This document shows positions 15,261 to 21,317 of a stretch of 21,372 nucleotides of DNA, in pieces. Position 1 is the first letter of the stretch; the number at the start of each line of letters is the position of its first letter. A program made the translations under genes and the position numbers. The DNA lies in NCBI GenBank assembly GCA_964556075.1, contig CAZKUV010000007.1, positions 1-21,372 of the forward strand, given 5' to 3'. The stretch comes from JAUIHN01 sp964556075. GTDB lineage: Bacteria; Patescibacteriota; Saccharimonadia; Saccharimonadales; Saccharimonadaceae. Below the pieces are notes generated by a model. That model worked only from the letters and a program-made list of their open reading frames with translations. It was not told the DNA's origin and did not search any database.

Positions 15261-15289
15261 ATTATACACCGTATATAGCGTTTTGACAC
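15261..15289 (-). promoter_or_regulatory. Promoter of the RNR-tail mini-gene
   Basis: TATAAT (15261-15266) with a GTGTCA -35-like hexamer (15284-15289) 17 bases upstream on the minus strand. An NrdR-box-like site occupies the spacer. The predicted leader is about 70 bases. Confidence 0.65.
15266..15281. promoter_or_regulatory. NrdR-box-like site overlapping the mini-gene promoter spacer
   Basis: ACACCGTATATAGCGT; 13 of 16 positions fit the NrdR consensus as I recall it. It lies between the -35 and -10 of the mini-gene promoter, the place where NrdR repression operates in other bacteria. Confidence 0.7.
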
Positions 15290-15295
15290 TATTTT

Positions 15296-15703
15296 TTAGG
15301 TGTAAAAATACCAACAGCCGCCTGTGGATTTTTGTTCGTCTAACGTTCCGATTAACAGACGGTACGCGCTCCAACCCTCAAAGTGCGGAGGAAACGAACC
15401 AAAACGACGCTCGAACGAATTTCTCGCTTCGGTATAGCCAGTCTCGTCCAAAACTTCCGCGTGCCCATGAAGGTACACACCCTTCGGACCGCCGCTCAGG
15501 TCGGGCGAAAATAACGACAACCCAACTCGGGAATCACGGGCGATATTACCCGAATGCACGGTATCCTCTTTCGAGAACCAATACACCGACTGTCCGTCCG
15601 TGGCGACATGAATCGGAGTCGCCCGAGGAGATCCGTCCTCGTGTACTGTCGCTAAAACACCTATGACATTGTTGTCAAAAATGTCGGTTACCTGTTCGAT
15701 CAT
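15296..15703 (-). CDS. Pyridoxamine 5'-phosphate oxidase-like FMN-binding protein
   Basis: The protein is 135 aa with the split-barrel FMN-binding fold pattern: GVLATVHEDGSPRATPIHVATDG, then VYWFSKEDTVHSGNIARDSRVGLSLF and GVYLHGHAEVLDE. The middle NIARDSRVGLSLF segment is typical of the PNPOx-like/general-stress flavoprotein group. Biochemistry varies widely in this superfamily, so the substrate is unknown. It follows nrdB by 152 bases and has a strong ribosome-binding site (AGGAGG, 7 bases before the ATG). It lies between nrdB and the RNR-tail mini-gene. A redox link to RNR is suggested only by position. The mini-gene promoter begins within a few bases of its stop. Confidence 0.82.
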   Translation of the reverse strand: MIEQVTDIFDNNVIGVLATVHEDGSPRATPIHVATDGQSVYWFSKEDTVHSGNIARDSRVGLSLFSPDLSGGPKGVYLHGHAEVLDETGYTEARNSFERRFGSFPPHFEGWSAYRLLIGTLDEQKSTGGCWYFYT

Positions 15704-15855
15704 CGTGACACCTCCTTTTTTACTCTCATCCCGACCCTATACATCGCATACTCCACTACTCTGCGTTAGATGAGCGTACCGCTTGGTATAAACAAGTGTA
15801 TGCAATCTTCTCAGTTTGCGGTGTATTGATCCGCAGACGCCGACTTCATGGATAG

Positions 15856-16857
15856 CTACTTCGTTGTGTTCACTTCGTAGCTTGTGTTAGTGCTCTCGAA
15901 GAAGTTTACAAGTTCGAGCGTATCGTTTGCGGTCGCCATCCATTTAGCCGGGTTTGAGACGTGATATTCCTTCTCAAAGCCAAGTTCTTCGAGACGTCGG
16001 TCAGTCATGTGTTTGACATACTGATTGACGTAATCGGCATTCAGCCCCAAGATTCCCTTCGGCAGCATGTCACGGTTATACGCTTCTTCGAGAGTTACCG
16101 CTTCGAGGATGAGGTTACGGATTTCCTCAGCAAACTCTTCGGTTTGGAGCTCGGGATTCTCGTCGAGGATGGTTAGCAATAAGTTTATGCCGAACGTTAG
16201 GTGTAGGTTCTCATCCTTGGTTATCCAGTCGAGGAGAGAACCGATATTCCTGAGCAAGTTGCGCTGTCTAAAGCTCATACCTACCATGAATCCTGAGTAG
16301 AACCAAATGCCTTCAAGCACGATGTTGTAGGCTACGAGGCTCCGAACAAAATCCTTCTTGCCCTCAATCGTAGTGATATCCAAATCAGGTGACATCATCA
16401 CCTGGAGATGCTTGTTTTGGAACGCAGCTTTATCAGCGAGACTCTTCTTGCCAAAGCCCGCAGCGTAAATCTCCTCACGATCAAACGGAAACGTCTCAAT
16501 AATATACTCGAATGTCATGAAGTGGTTGGCCTCCTCCCACATCTGTTTCGAGAGGTAGAGTTGCGCTTCAGCCGCGTTGACGTATGGGTAGATACCAAAC
16601 GCTAAAGATTTGTTAATCAGCAGTTCATTCGGATTTAGATAACTTATGACCGTCTTGAGCGCGTGCTTCTCCTCATCGGTCAATTTTTTGAAGTCCGTCA
16701 GATCCTGAACTAACTGAACTTCGTTTGGAAACCAGGTATTGGCGACCGCCTGTTCATATAGCTCCATCGCCCATGGGTAGCGCACCGGCTTAAGGTGTAG
16801 CCCGTCGCGCAGTCCTGAACCGAGGATACCCTCTCCTTCCATATGTATCTCAACCAT
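15856..16857 (-). CDS. nrdB: Ribonucleotide reductase beta subunit, tyrosine-less class Ic type
   Basis: The protein is 333 aa, a ferritin-like helical fold. The dimetal ligands are readable: E78 (NPNELLINK), E109 and H112 (WEEANHFMTF), E182 (VLEGIWFY), and E216 and H219 (KDENLHLTFG). The position of the radical tyrosine (HxxxY) is phenylalanine, F116, and the first ligand is Glu rather than Asp. This is the pattern of Chlamydia-type class Ic R2 proteins, which use a Mn/Fe cofactor instead of a tyrosyl radical. The protein starts the radical that travels to NrdA. The C-terminus (NFFESTNTSYEV) should dock on the alpha subunit. It starts 24 bases after nrdA with GGAGGGG before the ATG, so the two form an operon. 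Confidence 0.95.
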   Translation of the reverse strand: MVEIHMEGEGILGSGLRDGLHLKPVRYPWAMELYEQAVANTWFPNEVQLVQDLTDFKKLTDEEKHALKTVISYLNPNELLINKSLAFGIYPYVNAAEAQLYLSKQMWEEANHFMTFEYIIETFPFDREEIYAAGFGKKSLADKAAFQNKHLQVMMSPDLDITTIEGKKDFVRSLVAYNIVLEGIWFYSGFMVGMSFRQRNLLRNIGSLLDWITKDENLHLTFGINLLLTILDENPELQTEEFAEEIRNLILEAVTLEEAYNRDMLPKGILGLNADYVNQYVKHMTDRRLEELGFEKEYHVSNPAKWMATANDTLELVNFFESTNTSYEVNTTK

Positions 16858-16881
16858 AGTTAACCCCTCCTCTTTTGCTTG

Positions 16882-19284
16882 TTACTTTTTGCGAGCGAAG
16901 CCGAACCCGCGAGCCCCACCGACGCGAACCTTGTTGGCTTTCTGAGCCGCAGCCTGAGCTGAAACGGTTGTCTGCTCTGACTGGTGACGCGGCTTGACAT
17001 GGAGATAGTATGTCGTCTTCAGACCGCGCTTCCACGCTTCCATATAGATCTTTTCATACTCGTCGATGTCGCGGGTCTCGAGGTACATATTGCGAGAAAT
17101 CGCCTGATCAACCCACTTTTGCGCCCTGGCAGCCACCTCGATAAAGGCGTACGGGCTTAACTGGAAGCTGGTCTTGTAGATAGCCTTTAGATTATCTGGA
17201 ATCTTGTCGATACCTTGGATGTCACCCTGACTAGCCAGCAGCTCGTCTTTGACCTCGTCCCAGATACCGAGCTCGCGAAGGTCGCGAACCAAATTGATAT
17301 TGACCTCCATGAACTTACCGTTTAGAGTCGATCGGCTGAAAATCTGGGTGAATTGCGGGTCAATACCAGGAGTAGTGCCAGCGACGTGCGCAATATTCGC
17401 GGTCGGGGCAATTGCCATCAAGGTCGCGTTACGCATGCCCTTTTTAACTTTCTTACGCAGCTTTTCCCAATCAAGTCGCGTCTTGCGGTTGACATTAACC
17501 TTCACTTTTCGATCTTCGGCTAACGAATCCAGAGTATCAATCGGTAGAATACCCTTGCTCCAACCACTTCCCTTAAATGCAGGATATACGCCACGAGTTT
17601 TGGCCATCTCGGCGCTCTCGTCGATTGCGTTGTAGCTAATAAACTCGGCGAGCTGATCCATAAGATCATACGCCTCTTCTGATTCATAACTATATCCTAG
17701 CTTTTCGACCACATCGGCAAAGCCCATGATTCCGAGCCCAAGCGCGCGATTCTGTAGATTTGAGTTCATCGCCTCAGGAATCGGCGTGTTCGTAATATCA
17801 CAAAGATTATCGAGCTGTCTGATGGCGCTACGCGTACTCGCGGCCAGCAAATCCCAGTCCCACGTCTTGTCTTCTTTAAGGTGGGCAGAGAGGTTAATGC
17901 TAACCAAGTTACATACCGCTGTGTTCTTTTCGTCCTGTGGTAAGGTGATTTCCGTACAGAGGTTGGAGAGGTGAATCGTGCTGGTGTTGTTATTCAGCGC
18001 ACGGACGTTTATGGTGTCCTTCCAAGTCAGCCATGGATGGCTCGTGGCCTGAAGTGAAATCAGGATCGAACGGTATTGTTCACGAGCTTTCACCTTCTCG
18101 AAATCCCTCATCTTGCCAGCTTCTGCCATCTTGATGTATTCACGGTAGCGCTTCGAGAAGGCCTCGCCATAGAGTTCAGGTAGGTCGCTAACCTCGGCTG
18201 GATCGAAGAGATACCAGTCCTGATCCTTTTGGACGCGTTTCATAAATTCGTCGCTAATAAATACCGCTGTGTTAGCAAATCGCGTACGGAGATAGGGATC
18301 TCCTGAATTCTGCCGAAGATCGAGGAACTGCGGGAAGTTGAGGTGCCAGTTTTCCATATACAGCGCAGCCGCGCCCGCTTTCTTTCCCTTACGAGAGACA
18401 GCAAAGAGCGCCGTGTCGATCATCTTCATGAATGGAATAGGACCGGTACTTTCGGTATTCGTCGTTTTCACCGGACTTCCAGTGGCGCGTAGCTTGTTCA
18501 TCGAGATACCGATACCACCGGTTCCTTTCGCAATCCACATCGTGTCACGGATACTCTTAGCAATCGACTCCATGTCGTCCTGTACTTCGAGCACGAAACA
18601 GTTGGACAGCTGCGGGAACGAACCGCCGGCGTTTACCCGTGTACTACCTCCGGGCACATAATGCAGCTTACTCATGTGGTCATAAAAGTCGATAGCGGCT
18701 GCGGTTGGGTCCGGCTCGTTGTAACTCAGTCCCATCGCGATACGCATATGAGTAAATTGTGGTACTTCAATTGGTTTGCCGTTTTGCTTACGAAGCGCGT
18801 AACGGTTTCGGTTGGTGACAACGCCAAGGTACTTGCTCAGTTTATCTCGTGACGGTTCAAGCGCTTCAGCCAACTTTTCGAGATCGAAAACCTTTGGACC
18901 CATGCGTTCGTCAAGCAAACCGTCCTTAATTCCCTGCTTAATGTATTCAGGGAATTTTTCGCGGTGTAGTCTTTTAAGTTCGGCATCGTCGCCATATCCA
19001 CCAAGCGTGTCTTTATATATGTTCTTAAGAAGAAGACGGGCAGCTATCGTGTCGTAATCTGGGTCGTCCTTGACGTTCTGAAGCGTTGTCTGAATAAGCG
19101 CTTCGTCGAGTTGCGCCGTCGTCATCCCGTCAAACAGTGTCAGCTGCAATTCGGTCGCCACCTGAACAACTTTGCTGATTTGATCAGGCAATCCTTCGCT
19201 CGCTTCAACGAGAGCTAAATTGACTTGGTTGGCATCAAATGGTTCGCGGGTGCCATCGCGTTTGACCACATGAAGGTCACTCAT
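16882..19284 (-). CDS. nrdA: Ribonucleotide reductase alpha subunit without C-terminal cysteine tail
   Basis: The protein is 800 aa. An ATP-cone (VVKRDGTREPFDANQVNLAL, about 6-95) for allosteric activity control opens it. The 10-stranded barrel carries all catalytic residues: C229 (LSNCF), N441, C443 and E445 (SNLCTE, with C443 forming the thiyl radical), C458 (AVCNLVSINL), and the radical-relay pair Y759-Y760 (KTTYYL). It converts ribonucleotides to deoxyribonucleotides with NrdB. Oddly, the protein ends 40 residues later in a basic stretch (GGARGFGFARKK) and has no cysteine in its last 300 residues, whereas the family ends in a CxxC tail needed for turnover. Neither -1 nor +1 frameshift at the end gives one. 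A 57-aa gene downstream carries such a tail. The start ATG is preceded by AGGGG. Confidence 0.96.
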   Translation of the reverse strand: MSDLHVVKRDGTREPFDANQVNLALVEASEGLPDQISKVVQVATELQLTLFDGMTTAQLDEALIQTTLQNVKDDPDYDTIAARLLLKNIYKDTLGGYGDDAELKRLHREKFPEYIKQGIKDGLLDERMGPKVFDLEKLAEALEPSRDKLSKYLGVVTNRNRYALRKQNGKPIEVPQFTHMRIAMGLSYNEPDPTAAAIDFYDHMSKLHYVPGGSTRVNAGGSFPQLSNCFVLEVQDDMESIAKSIRDTMWIAKGTGGIGISMNKLRATGSPVKTTNTESTGPIPFMKMIDTALFAVSRKGKKAGAAALYMENWHLNFPQFLDLRQNSGDPYLRTRFANTAVFISDEFMKRVQKDQDWYLFDPAEVSDLPELYGEAFSKRYREYIKMAEAGKMRDFEKVKAREQYRSILISLQATSHPWLTWKDTINVRALNNNTSTIHLSNLCTEITLPQDEKNTAVCNLVSINLSAHLKEDKTWDWDLLAASTRSAIRQLDNLCDITNTPIPEAMNSNLQNRALGLGIMGFADVVEKLGYSYESEEAYDLMDQLAEFISYNAIDESAEMAKTRGVYPAFKGSGWSKGILPIDTLDSLAEDRKVKVNVNRKTRLDWEKLRKKVKKGMRNATLMAIAPTANIAHVAGTTPGIDPQFTQIFSRSTLNGKFMEVNINLVRDLRELGIWDEVKDELLASQGDIQGIDKIPDNLKAIYKTSFQLSPYAFIEVAARAQKWVDQAISRNMYLETRDIDEYEKIYMEAWKRGLKTTYYLHVKPRHQSEQTTVSAQAAAQKANKVRVGGARGFGFARKK

Positions 19285-19435
19285 AATTACCCCTATACCT
19301 CTATTATGTTAGTTATCTCTCACGCTTCAGTCGTAGAGTGCAAACAAGTATGCCGTCCTCCCTGGCGGCGCAAACCATACCTATTTGCATTGTGTCTGTT
19401 TTATGGAACTACTACATATGTAGCGTCTGCATATG
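19285..19435 (-). promoter_or_regulatory. Long nrdA leader with potential stem-loop
   Basis: From the predicted start near 19429 to the ATG at 19284 there are about 145 bases without an ORF. On the minus strand, GTAT (19377-19380) and GCCG (19366-19369) can pair with CGGC (19352-19355) and ATAC (19348-19351), forming an interrupted hairpin. I recognise no known riboswitch class. The end carries the AGGGG ribosome-binding site. Confidence 0.4.
19411..19426. promoter_or_regulatory. NrdR-box-like site, proximal nrdA promoter (downstream box)
   Basis: ACTACATATGTAGCGT, 11 of 16 positions matching the NrdR consensus. It lies just downstream of the predicted start, 32 bases (three helical turns) from the partner at 19443. 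Confidence 0.65.
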
Positions 19436-19464
19436 ACTATAATCTCTATATATATGGGTTTCAA
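19436..19464 (-). promoter_or_regulatory. Proximal nrdA promoter
   Basis: TTGAAA (19459-19464) and TATAGT (19436-19441) on the minus strand with a 17-base spacer. NrdR-box-like sites lie in the spacer and just downstream, the same design as the mini-gene promoter. Confidence 0.7.
19443..19458. promoter_or_regulatory. NrdR-box-like site in the nrdA promoter spacer
   Basis: TCTCTATATATATGGG, 10 of 16 positions matching, mainly in the left half. It fills the spacer between -35 and -10. Confidence 0.6.
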
Positions 19465-19509
19465 GCCTTTTTGTACATTTCACAACCAAAACCGCTTCCG
19501 TTTGAACAT

Positions 19510-19525
19510 ATACCTCTTATAGCGC
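19510..19525. promoter_or_regulatory. NrdR-box-like half site at a possible distal nrdA promoter
   Basis: The right half is strong (TTATAGCG), the left half weak; 9 of 16 match. It lies 33 bases from the perfect box at 19543. It overlaps a possible -10 (TATAAG, 19516-19521) whose -35 would be TTGTAA at 19538-19543, spacer 16, on the minus strand. Confidence 0.5.
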
Positions 19526-19542
19526 CATGTTTGTTATTTACA

Positions 19543-19558
19543 ACGCTATATATAGCGT
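19543..19558. promoter_or_regulatory. Perfect palindromic NrdR box
   Basis: ACGCTATATATAGCGT is a perfect 16-base palindrome, and 14 of 16 positions fit the NrdR consensus as I recall it. It is the best operator in the window and lies 259 bases upstream of nrdA, at the -35 side of a possible distal promoter. Confidence 0.75.
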
Positions 19559-19647
19559 AATGTCGTATACAATTTCTTCTTTAACTCTGACAGACTACTT
19601 GATCACAATTCTAGTTTCTTTGCGTCTTTGATAAGTACTCACGTTCC

Positions 19648-19899
19648 CTAAGAAACGAGGTTGCGATGGAGATTGTCGCCGTAAGCGTCAGTAAAGGAGT
19701 CGGTCATAGGATTTGCATTCGCATACTGAATCATTGACATCACAACGTATTCCGACGATAGTAGCGTCTTACAAGCCACTGGCGGGTAGTAATCGTGCGT
19801 ATCGGGTTTGCAAAAGTATACAGTTCCCAGATTGAAAATGGTATGTAAAATTTTCACCTCAATAAATAACCAACCCTGCCAAGTAGCTTTGAGTAACAT
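19648..19899 (-). CDS. Uncertain 83-aa ORF
   Basis: An open frame of 83 codons with AAGGA 9 bases before its ATG and a TATAAG sequence upstream (19938-19943). The protein has no recognisable family, membrane segment or signal. The second half (NPMTDSFTDAYGDNLHRNLVS) is polar, the first hydrophobic and Trp/Phe rich. It fills an otherwise gene-free stretch between the nrdA control region and the 43-aa gene. It could be a small lineage-specific protein, a gene remnant, or chance. No terminator is evident after it. Confidence 0.3.
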   Translation of the reverse strand: MLLKATWQGWLFIEVKILHTIFNLGTVYFCKPDTHDYYPPVACKTLLSSEYVVMSMIQYANANPMTDSFTDAYGDNLHRNLVS

Positions 19900-19980
19900 T
19901 GGCTCTTATCCTTAAGTAAACTTAGCGGATATTTTTCTTATAAAGAATTTGTACTCATATTAAAGCCTGATTAAACCAAA

Positions 19981-20008
19981 GAAAAAAGGGGAGGTGTCAA
20001 ACCTCCCC
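19981..20008 (-). terminator. Intrinsic terminator of the 43-aa membrane peptide gene
   Basis: A perfect 8-bp GC-rich stem (19988-19995 with 20001-20008, GGGGAGGT/ACCTCCCC), loop of 5, followed on the minus strand by six T. It sits 8 bases past the stop of the small gene, which supports that gene being real. Confidence 0.9.
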
Positions 20009-20016
20009 GTTGAGAG

Positions 20017-20148
20017 TCAGGACTCTCCGCCGCCGTTTTCCTCGACTGTCCGAGCCATCACCAAAGGTGCAATGACTCCAGACAGCATGGAGAGAAAAAA
20101 CATCAAAAAGAGTGGCACCGCAATAACAACAGTAAGAACTGTGTCCAT
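20017..20148 (-). CDS. Small single-helix membrane protein, 43 aa
   Basis: A 43-residue peptide: a short polar start (MDT), one hydrophobic helix of about 28 residues (VLTVVIAVPLFLMFFLSM and on through LSGVIAPLVM), and a polar acidic tail ending ENGGGES. No family recognised. Evidence for expression: GGGAGAGG 4 bases before the ATG, and a strong terminator right after the stop. A longer in-frame start exists at 20220 but would include the hairpin leader and gives a poor N-terminus, so the ATG at 20148 is preferred. Possible roles include a membrane-protein regulator or toxin-like peptide; neither is shown by the sequence. Confidence 0.65.
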   Translation of the reverse strand: MDTVLTVVIAVPLFLMFFLSMLSGVIAPLVMARTVEENGGGES

Positions 20149-20175
20149 GTTACCTCTCCCGATCTTTAACAGCGA

Positions 20176-20198
20176 GGAACTCGACCGATTCGAGTTCC
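20176..20198 (-). promoter_or_regulatory. Perfect hairpin in the leader of the 43-aa gene
   Basis: GGAACTCGA (20176-20184) and TCGAGTTCC (20190-20198) form a perfect 9-bp stem with a 5-base loop, ending 28 bases before the ATG. No T run follows, so it is not a terminator. The rest of the 20199-20383 gap shows no ORF or tRNA, only AT-rich sequence. Confidence 0.5.
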
Positions 20199-20383
20199 CA
20201 CCTATACATCCTCTCACCAAGAAAGATATACCTCGTGGAAACTCAATGTATTCTTCGAATTCCTAAATTGTTAACTTCAGTTTATATCAATGCAATGCAG
20301 ACTGTCGGATACAGAGCAGATTATAGCACATTGTGTAGGTTGAGTCAATACCGCTAACGTTTCTAATCACTAATTAGCACAAG

Positions 20384-20410
20384 AAAAATGCCGAGATATC
20401 GCTCTCGGCG
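20384..20410 (-). terminator. Intrinsic terminator of the secreted-protein gene
   Basis: A 7-bp stem (20390-20396 with 20403-20409, GCCGAGA/TCTCGGC), loop of 6, followed on the minus strand by ATTTTTC. It lies 20 bases past the stop at 20431. Confidence 0.85.
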
Positions 20411-20430
20411 GGCGGCTCATTCTCTCTGTT

Positions 20431-21099
20431 TCATTTTGAATCGGAAACACTTGGCTCTTCGTCGAACGTAAACCAGGTATTTCCGTCTTCACCGGTGAGC
20501 GTTGCCTCGGTGAACACGTACCGGCAATATTCGAGGGTTTCACCGTCTAGCAACGGAATGACGTGGGCTGGCTCGCAGTTACCGTCAGCTTCCCACCACT
20601 GACTCAGAGTCAGCGTCATTGTGTAAGCCGGGGTAACACCTTCCTTGAATGCCTCGTTCTCAATACCTAACTCGAACCTTCCAGGTCCGGCAGTAAGTTC
20701 GTAGGGGTCAACCCCCCAGAACCTCACCATTGTGCCAGTCTCGACGTCGTATTCGTAATCAAATTTTACGTACGACACCTTGTACGTGTACGTATCGGTG
20801 TAAAGAGTCAGCAAGTCGTCGTAATCGGGGTCAACCCCGAACAGTTTGAACTCGACATCTACGAACGCACCGGTACACCGAAGAGCAGCGAGATGGTCAA
20901 CCGACCAGTATATATCCACCTCGAACTTGTGGTTGTGGTCGTTCCTGGACGCGGTAGTACCTACGTCCGGCAGGTAATTGCCACACCACCCGAAAACTTC
21001 TTCGTCATCCGGCACGAAGCGAACTTGATTGTTCGCCGTAGCCGACGGTGCAGTCAGAATAGCCAAGAGGACGACCAGAACAAGAACCCGGTTCATCAT
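20431..21099 (-). CDS. Secreted protein of unknown function
   Basis: The protein is 222 aa. A Sec signal peptide is clear: a basic NR, a hydrophobic core (VLVLVVLLAILTAP) and a probable cleavage site after SATA at about residue 22. The mature part is acidic, rich in Tyr, Asp and Thr, with repeated beta-strand-like segments. It has four cysteines (GWCGNY, LRCTG, GNCEP, EYCRY) that could form two disulfides. I recognise no family; a beta-sandwich surface or extracellular protein is a guess. I chose the ATG at 21099 because AAAGGA lies 8 bases before it and the signal peptide then starts normally; a GTG at 21123 is possible. It is monocistronic between an extended -10 box and its own terminator. 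Confidence 0.75.
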   Translation of the reverse strand: MMNRVLVLVVLLAILTAPSATANNQVRFVPDDEEVFGWCGNYLPDVGTTASRNDHNHKFEVDIYWSVDHLAALRCTGAFVDVEFKLFGVDPDYDDLLTLYTDTYTYKVSYVKFDYEYDVETGTMVRFWGVDPYELTAGPGRFELGIENEAFKEGVTPAYTMTLTLSQWWEADGNCEPAHVIPLLDGETLEYCRYVFTEATLTGEDGNTWFTFDEEPSVSDSK

Positions 21100-21160
21100 T
21101 TCCGTTATCCTTTCAAGGTACACCTTGCGGTAGATGCAACAGAGAGTGTTGCGTAAGACA

Positions 21161-21166
21161 GTTATA
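21161..21166 (-). promoter_or_regulatory. Extended -10 box of the secreted-protein gene
   Basis: TATAAC preceded by TGG on the minus strand, giving a leader of about 55 bases to the ATG at 21099. No -35 box was found. Confidence 0.5.
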
Positions 21167-21180
21167 CCATAGAATTAGAA

Positions 21181-21222
21181 AAAGAAAAAGCCCTCCTCCT
21201 CGTGCGAGTCTGTAGGGCTGTT
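21181..21222 (-). terminator. Terminator of tRNA-Ser
   Basis: AGCCCT and AGGGCT (21189-21194 with 21214-21219) form the outer stem, an inner CTC/GAG pairing is possible, and five T follow on the minus strand. It begins 6 bases past the tRNA 3' end. Confidence 0.8.
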
Positions 21223-21227
21223 TCTTC

Positions 21228-21317
21228 TGGCGGAGAGACAGGGATTCGAACCCTGGGTGACATTGCTGCCACACACGCGTTCCAGGCGTGCCAATTCAAC
21301 CACTCTTGCACCTCTCC
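21228..21317 (-). tRNA. tRNA-Ser (anticodon GGA)
   Basis: 90 bases on the minus strand with GGAGAGG/TCTCTCC acceptor stem (last pair G-T). The anticodon stem CACGC/GCGTG surrounds the loop CTGGAAC with anticodon GGA. There is a long variable arm typical of type II serine tRNAs, a T arm CAGGG-TTCGAAT-CCCTG, and an encoded GCCA 3' end. It reads UCC and UCU serine codons. A weak TATCAT -10 box lies upstream at 21328-21333. Confidence 0.96.

Noticed and set aside
15704..15855. A small gene or terminator between nrdB and the flavoprotein gene
   Set aside because: Only a 5-bp stem without a T run and no ORF with a ribosome-binding site; promoter-like TATAGG lacks a matching -35.
16860..16890. A programmed frameshift at the end of nrdA (CAAAAAG) restoring a cysteine tail
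   Set aside because: The +1 frame adds SNKQKRRG and stops; the -1 frame adds VTSKRGGVNYG and stops. Neither contains a cysteine.
14897..19892. Shared 12-base word TACTCAAAGCTA upstream of zwf and in the 83-aa ORF
   Set aside because: Many 12-base matches are expected by chance in a window of this size and there is no extended similarity.
19994..20266. A plus-strand ORF opposite the 43-aa membrane peptide gene
   Set aside because: It starts inside the terminator hairpin, has no ribosome-binding site and gives a low-complexity protein; the minus-strand signals are far stronger.
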